Shown: piece by piece, positions 23,950 to 30,817 of the stretch
How positions within the stretch are numbered: the stretch's first letter is position 1
Layout of the letters: the number at the start of each line of letters is the position of its first letter
Source of the DNA: Entophlyctis helioformis
Lineage: Eukaryota > Chytridiomycota > Chytridiomycetes > Chytridiales > Chytriomycetaceae
Direction: 5' to 3'
Assembly: GCA_025526915.1 (NCBI GenBank)
Contig: JAHLKH010000252.1
Coordinates: forward strand, 1 to 30,817
DNA: 30,817 nt
The notes under the pieces: model-generated
Seen by the model: only the letters and a program-made list of their open reading frames with translations
What the model was told of the DNA's origin: nothing
Databases searched by the model: none
Translations under genes and position numbers: made by a program

Positions 23950-24265
23950 GGCCGACCGGGTGCGGGTGGCAGAGAGAGGCCAGAGCGAGTGAGAGAGGCC
24001 AGAGAGAGCGAGAGGCCAGACAGTCCGAGAGTGGGAGAGCGACCAAGAGCAGGAGCGACCAAGAGCGGGAGCGACCAACCGTCCAAGGCCACGATCTCAA
24101 ACGTGTCCGAGTTGGCGAGGGGGGGGGGGTAATTGATTTCGTTCCCATAGAAAACCTTGCGCCGGCACCTGATTGGTCGGCTGGTTTGCCTCGAATTTTG
24201 TTCAATTTGGCATCCAATTTTCAGACTTTTTGAATCCAATTTCATATTCTTGTCCGAATTCCCAG
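23950..24265. other. Intergenic region upstream of the Spp1-like gene
   Basis: The part nearest the gene is a GAGAG/CTCTC purine-pyrimidine tract (about 23970-24075). Then comes a run of 11 G (about 24119-24129) and an AT-richer block (about 24130-24260) with two ATCCAATTT copies. It probably holds the Spp1-like promoter. No gene seen. Confidence 0.55.
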
Positions 24266-24679
24266 TCACTCTGAGCAGCCTGCAGCCGATGCCTTCTCAA
24301 GTCGTGGTCGCTTGACGCTTGCTTGTGGACTGCTGAGCCGTCCCAGGGGCAGCAGTTGGTTGCGTGTTGGTAGAGTCACGAAGAACTCTCGTGCGACTGC
24401 CTGTTGCGGCTGCTGTCCTTCTGCATCCAGTCGGCGCACTTGTGCGTGCTGCTGGGGCGCCTGCTGCAATGTCCGAACGACCGACGTCACAGCCGACACA
24501 GACTCACTGGCAGCAGCAGCTGCTGGTATCTTCCGCTTGCTTGACGCTCTTTGGCGGCTGGCTGTTGGCGTGGCAGCTACAGCAACGGTTGGCTGTCCAT
24601 GCTCGTCCGCAAGGTCCTTGTCGTCGTCGAGATTGTCAAGGCACACAGTGTCAACAGAGTCGCAACTGTTGACAGCCAT
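24266..24679 (-). CDS. Hypothetical small protein or C-terminal exon of an unrecognised gene
   Basis: 137 residues from ATG 24679 to the stop at 24266. I do not recognise it. Visible: an acidic LDNLDDDKDLADE segment, a basic RASSKRKIPAAAA stretch, a Gln-rich middle and a possible nuclear signal KRPRLEK near the end. Just upstream in another frame is a charged open stretch (24840-24704, ending NDTPSDPSTPR) followed by GTGAGC and then CAACAG at 24666; this 38-bp gap would be too short beside the other introns here. It may therefore be the last exon of a larger minus-strand gene whose upstream exons are unclear. The opposite strand is also open but has shadow-like composition. Confidence 0.33.
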   Translation of the reverse strand: MAVNSCDSVDTVCLDNLDDDKDLADEHGQPTVAVAATPTASRQRASSKRKIPAAAAASESVSAVTSVVRTLQQAPQQHAQVRRLDAEGQQPQQAVAREFFVTLPTRNQLLPLGRLSSPQASVKRPRLEKASAAGCSE

Positions 24680-24703
24680 CGCACAAGAGGCAGACAAGCT
24701 CAC

Positions 24704-25920
24704 CAACGAGGAGTGGATGGATCACTCGGCGTATCGTTGAGCTGCTGCGTATCATCGAGCTGCTGTAAGGCATCGCGCTTGGCTTGGTCTGACTTTGAGA
24801 ACTGTCGAGGCGATACACACAGAATGCCTGCAGCAATTCTGCCCACTCATGTCAACCTCTGTCCTGGCTGCCTTTGTGTAGACAGCAAGGTCACAGCGAC
24901 GAGTGTCTTTGCAACAGCCAGCAGCGCAGATAATCAACATGTCTTGCATTCAAGGCACGATGCCGTCGCACCCCGTCATCCACAGCCAACAGCCATGCCC
25001 ACCTGGCTTGTCAGCATGCCCGCGAATGCAATGACGAGCAGCATGCGCAGTCTTGGTCAACAACAAAGGGCTGATCGACTGCAGGCTGCAAAGAACAAGT
25101 CGTCCCAGACCTGCTGGCGACTGAAGTCAACAGCATCCAAAGTCGGCAATGAAGACACTGAGCCCAAGGAGAAACTCGCCTTGCACCATCATCACAAGAA
25201 AGTGCGACACATTTGTGAGATCTGGGATGACTACTCGGTCAAAGATTGGAGGATTGTCATGGTGTTGGTTGGCAATCTCTGTTCCAAGGAGCCAGATAGC
25301 GATATGGCGCATCTCAGTACTGCTCAGAGCACAAAGGAGGACTGGACATCAGGCTGGAGGTATTTACACGGATGAGATCTAGCAATTCCATGCGCACTTG
25401 GTGATTCCAACTGCGGCATGGACCCTATGAACAAGGCTGGATGGGCAACCAGTGCTGTGGCTGCCATGCCAGCATCCAACCGCCGTTGAGCATCAAGCAA
25501 GCCTTTGGTTGCAGATTCAACCTATGAGCATCGTGGAATCGAGGCGATCTGGGTTGATGATCTCAGAAGCCACTTCAACTTGACAATAGGCGTGGCGCTC
25601 TGGGTGCCACCAACCCTTAGATCACTGCCTGTTTCAAGAGGGGTGGCGCTTCTACCGACGCGTGCGCCATTGTGCGCGCCATCGCACTCCAGCATCAACC
25701 AAGACGTCAAGGTCTGCTGTGACGCGGTTGTCTCTGCAGAAGAATGCTGGCTGTCACCAGTCGAGACTGCCACAAGCAGGATGGCCCTTGGTATGCTACC
25801 CAGTGGCCATCAAGCCATACCCTTCAAGATGGGCTGTAAGCCAGCCTCAAAGCAGAGACGATCCGCATCAATGCCATCTGTTCGCTGCTCAGAGTGACTG
25901 GCCAAGAACAATGAAAATGA
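24704..25920 (-). other. Unresolved region; possible multi-exon gene or pseudogene on the minus strand
   Basis: One minus frame stays open from 25920 to about 25330 except for a TGA near 25810 and a TAG at 25522. The TAG falls at the end of a plausible 63-bp intron (25584-25522, GTCAAG...CATAG). A second possible intron (25369-25320, GTGTAA...GAGCAG) would join this to a frame beginning TEMRHIAIWLLGTEIANQ. Downstream (25300-24850) no model holds together. A plus-strand frame, 24551-25375, is also open for 274 codons but is rich in Ser, Cys, His and Arg and resembles no family. I cannot name a product on either strand. Confidence 0.25.
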
Positions 25921-26222
25921 TATTAAATTTGGCGACCAGTGGCGTCCAATCATTGTGCTCGGCCAAAGGGAACAAATGCCTTGTGCCGAGCCCAGCTTGC
26001 CATCCACGGCCATGCTCATGGAGGACGAGGCGTGGAGCCCTTTGTCCATTGTTCCATCGGGCTGCTCGCTGCAAGGAATGGAGATGCGTTTTTCGAACTT
26101 TCCGTGACACTCTGCAACTGTCTGATTGAGCTTTCAGGCCGAGGAGTTCTGCACGATCAGCAACCGCACACGCACTCGCACACACACGCGCACGATCAGC
26201 AGCCGCGCACGCACAATCAGCA

Positions 26223-26266
<44 letters not shown>

Positions 26267-26367
26267 ACACCACACACACACCACACGCACACGCACACGC
26301 ACGATCAGCAACTGCGCACACACGCACGCACGCACGATCAGCAACCGCACACGCACACACGCACAAC
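25921..26367. other. Intergenic / 5' leader of the nuclease-like gene
   Basis: The left part (25921-26154) has no supported gene. The right part is the satellite described next, which runs to within a few bases of the nuclease start codon. The promoter and 5' UTR of the nuclease-like gene must lie here. Confidence 0.6.
26155..26365 (+). repeat. CA microsatellite interleaved with CGATCAGCA(A/G)C minisatellite units
   Basis: A core of about 20 CA dinucleotides (about 26226-26266) is flanked by five copies of a GATCAGCAAC-like unit (one reads AATCAGCAAC), each separated by CGCACACGCAC-type spacers. The tract ends directly before the ATG at 26368. Alternating purine-pyrimidine DNA of this kind can form Z-DNA (known property, not tested here). 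Confidence 0.88.
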
Positions 26368-29300
26368 ATGGGCATCATCGGCCAGTCTGCACATTCCAGG
26401 AAGGCAAAGGCCGTCGTCGTACACAAGGACGTGCCTTGGTCCTCGGCGTTGACATTTGTGTTGGACAATGCACAACCGCCACGAGATCCGAGCGACACCA
26501 ACACGGCCACACCCAGCACTTGCGGCATCGTCCACGTCGATGTGATGAGCGTCTTCTTTGCGTACTTTATCGGGCAAGGAAGGCCTGATCTACAACCATC
26601 CATGGCCGAACGAAAGTCAGTCCTCGAGCCAGTACTCGAGTCGTTCATTGGCAAGTTCGGCGACAAGCACACATACGTCTTTCATGTTGACGGTCAGCAC
26701 GGCGACTCTGGGCTTAAGATCGAGCACAGGCACCGTGCCGTTAAGGTCCTGAATGGGGTGGCCACTGTTCTGCGGTGCATTCGCAAACGCGGCAAGTGCA
26801 AGAGATCGAAACACTTGACCAGGTGCGTCCACTTCTTCATGCCACATCGAGGCGATTCTAACTAACCATCAATGATCCAGGAAAGACAGACAGGCGCTGC
26901 GACGTTCGTTCACGCTCACGCACGACGACAAGCAGCGTATTTACGAGGCGATCGCGGAGATCCTCGAGACCAAGCCACAGCATACGGCTCATTGGTGTGA
27001 CCACGAGGCGGACGTTTGCATCGCCCGGTGCGCAGCCGAGTATGCAAGAAATCCAAGGTATTGACCGCCATCGCAACTGTATGTTTTGATTGACGGCTAA
27101 CAGTCTTCATCTTGCAACAGCGACACACCAATGGTGGTTATCGCCAACGACTCGGACTTGGTGATGCACTGCGACGGCCGCTGCCCTGTCATCACGATGA
27201 GCATGCGCAAGGGACGTGACAGCGAGATCCGGTCTTATAACCATGCAGGTATCCCGTCCACTGCGTCAGCCATGGGAGTGTACGAGTTCGCTGGCTCTTG
27301 CCAAACTCTAGCTGCATTCGCCAAGAATGACTTTTTCGATTGCTACGGGCGTGGTGCGTGCGATTCCTGGCTTCATGCTCTGTATTGTCATCCATGCTGC
27401 GATGCCGACTAACATGCGTTGCCACTCACATCATCTTGCAGGCATTGGTTTTGGTGCCAAGTTCATTAACGAGTACGTTGATGGCGTGATAAGCAAGGAA
27501 AACACGGATCTGGCCGGCTTCCGTGATCGCCTCCGCAACCGCAAGTTTTCCGACGACTTCCTGACGGGCCTCAGGGACGCGTACGTCAAGGACTTGTTGC
27601 CAATCGGAGGCGAGGACCTCGCCAAGGCATTTCTCAACGCCTTTGACGTTTTCGTTTACCTCGACGAGTCAGGAGCTTCCGCTGCGGCGTTCAAAGCCCC
27701 AAGCAGAAGCAGCGGTCAATCTCGCATGCGCAAGGGCAGAGGCAAGTCATTGCGCGATCGGTCAAGCACGCGGCACTGTTGATGCATTTGCATGCAGAGC
27801 ACTGTACTGACCATCTATCACCACATGGAATGACAGCGGCAAGGCTGCCGTCAAGACCGCCGCAGCTCAACCAAGGTACTCATGCATGCGATCTCTGCAG
27901 GTTCTCGCATTGCTGACTCTGTTCTCCTGTCCTTGATGCAACTTTTGGATCGTGATGCAGTTGCCAGCGACATGACGGCTGCCTCCTGACCCACTCCAAC
28001 TGGCAAGAACGACACCCAGACTCCAACGTCGTGCATCTGACGCAGAGCGACATCAACCGGCACCTCGAGACCATTGTCAGCAGCGAGCAAATGGACACCG
28101 CGTTTGAGCAGGTCAACGGCTGCCCGATCGCATTTGACTGCATTGTCAAGCACGCGGCGGGCCGTCTCTCTGGCAATCATGGCGGAGTCGCGGGCCGCGA
28201 CATTCTGGCGAGGATCAGCCGGGCGGCAAGCGCGCGACTTGTAGCGCTTGCCTGCAAGAAGCCTCCTGTACGGGAAGCGCGCACGTTGCTCAACAAACCA
28301 GCTTGGGCCATTCAGCATGCAACCGTAAGTTTCTGCATGACTTGGACTCATGTGCATTTCTTGCCTTGAAGTGTCTAACCCAATCCACTGTCCATCGAAC
28401 AGACTGTCGCTTTGGTGATGCAGAACCAGCTGAACAAGATCGTGTATCCTCCATGCGTACCCTTTGAGCATTCATCAACTCCAAGTACGTGCTGCTTGCA
28501 TCAGAATGACTTGACACCATCCACTCACAGTGCTGCCTTTGTCGAATGTGCTACTTTAGTACCAGAAACGCAGAAAAACAAGCAGAAACCCAAGTATCAA
28601 GGCAAGATCAACACCCGCCGCGTTTCCTCAAAGACCTTTGCCGAAATCCGCGACAGGGCCATAAAACAGCTGAAAGACCTGAAAGCTCAAACGAAGGGCC
28701 AACCAGTGACACTTGTCGAGCAGCGAACCGAGGCTATTGCTCTGCTAAAGTCGATCATCGAGCAGGCATCGGTGCGTCTCTGTCTACACTGGCCGTGTGT
28801 GCATGTGATGACTTGGTGCAGTCGCTCATTTTTCCAATTGACAGGGGCTTCAACCGCCAACGCCGCCCAAGCGTAAATGGTCATCTACCAACTGTTGGCC
28901 TGGACAAGCACAGCGGGTTGTCTTTTCTCTCAATCGAGCTGCAGACACCCAGACGACGGTTAGTTCTGATGTACCATTGATGCTTGCATATGTATTTTGT
29001 GCACTCGGAATGCATTGCTCATGTTGCCATCCAACCTCTGCAGGCACCACGCCCTCTCACGCCAGCCATGCTCGCCAAGCTCAAAAAGAAGAGCGAAACG
29101 GAAGCTGTAGATACTGAGGCAAAGAAGGCCGCGAAGACCAACAGGCAAAGGTCAGGCCTGCAGCACCGCAGGTTTCCTTCTGGCACAACGCGAGTGTAAG
29201 TGATGTATGCTGTGCGATGTGCCGTGAGAGCACTTGCTGACATGCGTGTTTTGGTAGAGTCGTCATTCGCTCACGACGGGCACTACAGCTGAAGCTCAGA

Positions 29301-30817
29301 AAGATGAGCCAGATCGTTACCGCGCGATTCATAACACTCCTTGCGGCCATCGGCGACAAGGTGCGGCAATCAAAAGGAGGCGCAACCAATCTACCCGCTG
29401 TGGACGCGACCGATCGACCCGCTGTGGACGCGGCTGATCGTTGTGGCATGAGAGTGCTATACGAGGTACGATTTAGGATCGCCATTCTGCCTGCATGCAT
29501 GGCGTTGCATGTACTGACTGGCAGCTTGGCGTGGTTTGCAGGACCTTACCTCGAGTGATCCATTGCGCGTCAGATTCCATGGCCTTCATGGCAGGAAGAC
29601 GCCAGAGACATGGACGCGGGATCTGATCGTCGAGGACAAGTTTACCCGTGTGTACTCGTTCACCGTCGGTACTCGGCAGGCCGGCCTTATCGTCATTGGT
29701 GCCGTCCTTGAAGAGCTCCTCGAGATCGTTCAAGACGCGCCCCTCCCGCCAAAATACCACGTTTACCAGTGGTTCCAAGAAAAGCAGACCGGGTTCTGCT
29801 TCTTGAGCAACGATGATATCAGAGCCCTCGACGATCCCAGCAACTCAGACGGCACCAACCGCCCCGGCGGCGTGTCAAGGGAGGATTTCCTGTCCGGCCG
29901 ATTTACGCTCAGAAAGGGCATCGACGCGCGGATCATGTATGGCTCAAGTTTGTACAACCCAGAGAGCAGCGATCCTCGCTTTGGCGATCCGGTGCCACTC
30001 GCCACGGGCACGAGACTCGAGATATGTCTGCACGAGAGGGTCAAGAAGTCAAAGGACAGCGAGGACGCCGACGAGTATGAGGACATTGAGGACATCGAGG
30101 ACGCCGACGAGTCTGAGGACGCCGACGAGTCTGAGGACGCCGAGGACGCCGACGAGTCTGAGCAGCCAGGAGCAGCACCGGCGGTGCCAACAGCGAACCA
30201 ACTGCTCACGGAGATCATCAGCAGCGCTTCTGGCGGCGAGACGTCCATGGCCTGTATGCTGCGCCACCTGTCGTACATTTTCAGTGGCAAGCAGATGGCC
30301 CAGCCGGGTCTCAATATGAGCACGATCAACGCGTGGCTCGTCACGGCCATGCAGCTGATGATGCACCGGTCATGGACGCGAGGCATGGTGCACGCCAATG
30401 CGATCAAGAAAGGCATACCACAGCCCAAAATGCCGCCAGCCGTCGCGCAGGAGCCGGCTCTACCAGACAGGCTTGACGGCAGCCTCTGCGCGGAAGCTGC
30501 GAATGATATCTTCAGCAACCTCGCCAAGAGTGTGTGTGCCATGCTGGCGCAGCACTACATTGGAAGCCAGTCCGACCTGGTGTTTGCAGCGTGCCTCAAG
30601 CTTGTGCGCGGTTCAACTCCCAAGCAAGCGACGGCGTGGACTACGTACCTGATCAAGAAAGCCAGGGACGCTGAGACCGCCAAGCGTGCTGCTGCCAACG
30701 CCGCCAAGCGCGCTGCTGCCAAAGCTGCCAAGGACGCCGCAGATGCCAAGGATCCCAAGCGTGTAGCTGCCAACGCCGCCAGGACGCCAAGCGCGCAGCT
30801 GCCAAAGCCGTCAGGGA
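26368..30817 (+). CDS. XPG/FEN1-superfamily (asteroid-like) nuclease domain protein with a very long C-terminal extension, partial at the right edge
   Basis: Exons: 26368-26822, 26881-27057, 27121-27353, 27442-27760, 27837-27875, 27961-28324, 28403-28484, 28560-28771, 28845-28958, 29044-29195, 29258-29465, 29542->30817. Phases close throughout, giving about 1,210 visible residues; introns are 58-88 bp, mostly with CTAAC or CTGAC motifs. Seen: IVHVDVMSVFFAYF (N-region Asp); FHVDG; HEADVCIARCAAEYA and VIANDSDLVMH (I-region acids); AKNDFFDCYGRGIGFGAKFI (like the helix-3-turn-helix). These keep the metal-binding acids of FEN1-type nucleases, so activity is plausible. The rest is not recognised: Lys-rich segments, a DE-rich run (about 30055-30160), a globular-looking part and a Lys/Ala-rich helical tail. 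In the tail one base seems lost at 30780/30781 (CCAGG where neighbours read CCAAGG). Function unknown; repair, RNA or mobile-element roles are all possible. Confidence 0.8.
30055..30160 (+). repeat. GAGGACGCCGACGAG-type repeat encoding an acidic tract
   Basis: Tandem variants of GAGGACGCCGACGAGTCT encode a run of Glu, Asp, Ala and Ser inside the nuclease-like protein. Copy number is likely to vary between strains. Confidence 0.8.
30655..30810 (+). repeat. GCCAAGCGTGCTGCT-type repeat encoding a Lys/Ala-rich helix
   Basis: Degenerate tandem units encode AKRAAAN / AKDAADAK-like repeats at the visible C-terminus of the nuclease-like protein. This resembles basic helical nucleic-acid-binding tails (inference). 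The final units are out of frame because of an apparent single-base loss at 30780/30781. Confidence 0.75.

Noticed and set aside
25522..25524. Stop-codon readthrough at the in-frame TAG
   Set aside because: The TAG is the end of a plausible intron acceptor (CATAG), and the gene itself is not secure.
26220..26340. CRISPR-like array suggested by the regularly spaced GATCAGCAAC units
   Set aside because: The spacers are themselves CA repeats, not unique sequence, and the genome is eukaryotic.

Overview
The window is nuclear DNA of a eukaryote with short spliceosomal introns (about 58-130 bp; donors such as GTAAGT, GTACGT and GTGGGT; branch-like CTAAC or CTGAC motifs before the acceptor). It carries an axonemal-type dynein heavy chain, a fungal-style Spp1 (PHD plus C-terminal module, no CXXC finger seen) and an Ups2/Ups3-type PRELI protein. 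Together these suggest a flagellated fungus, most likely a chytrid. That placement is inference; no rRNA or other taxonomic marker is present.

Layout. 1-14245 (minus): a divergent dynein heavy chain in six exons, running off the left edge; about 4,589 residues are visible. 14343-16203 (plus): a METTL25/RRNAD1-family methyltransferase-like protein, divergent from the dynein. 16379-16999 (plus): Ups2/Ups3-like mitochondrial lipid transfer protein. 17000-17608: simple-repeat-rich intergenic DNA. 17609-18670 (minus): macro-domain ADP-ribosyl hydrolase in four exons. 18679-20208 (plus): F-box-like plus 28-residue ankyrin-like repeat protein, head-to-head with the macro gene. 20402-23949 (minus): Spp1/CFP1-type COMPASS subunit with a very long Q/P/H-rich N-terminus. 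24266-25920: poorly resolved, probably one or more unrecognised minus-strand genes. 26155-26367: a CA-rich satellite. 26368 to the right edge (plus): an XPG/FEN1-superfamily nuclease-like protein in at least 12 exons.

The genes look like ordinary unrelated housekeeping and accessory genes rather than one pathway. Two points stand out. The dynein has lost the Walker A and Walker B residues of AAA1, the main ATPase site, but keeps usable P-loops in AAA2 and AAA3 and a recognisable microtubule-binding domain. Six independent reading-frame breaks (dynein 2, ankyrin gene 3, nuclease 1) can all be explained by exactly one missing base, which points to deletion errors in the assembly more than to biology.

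All exon models were made by eye from splice motifs, frame and family conservation; no alignment was run.
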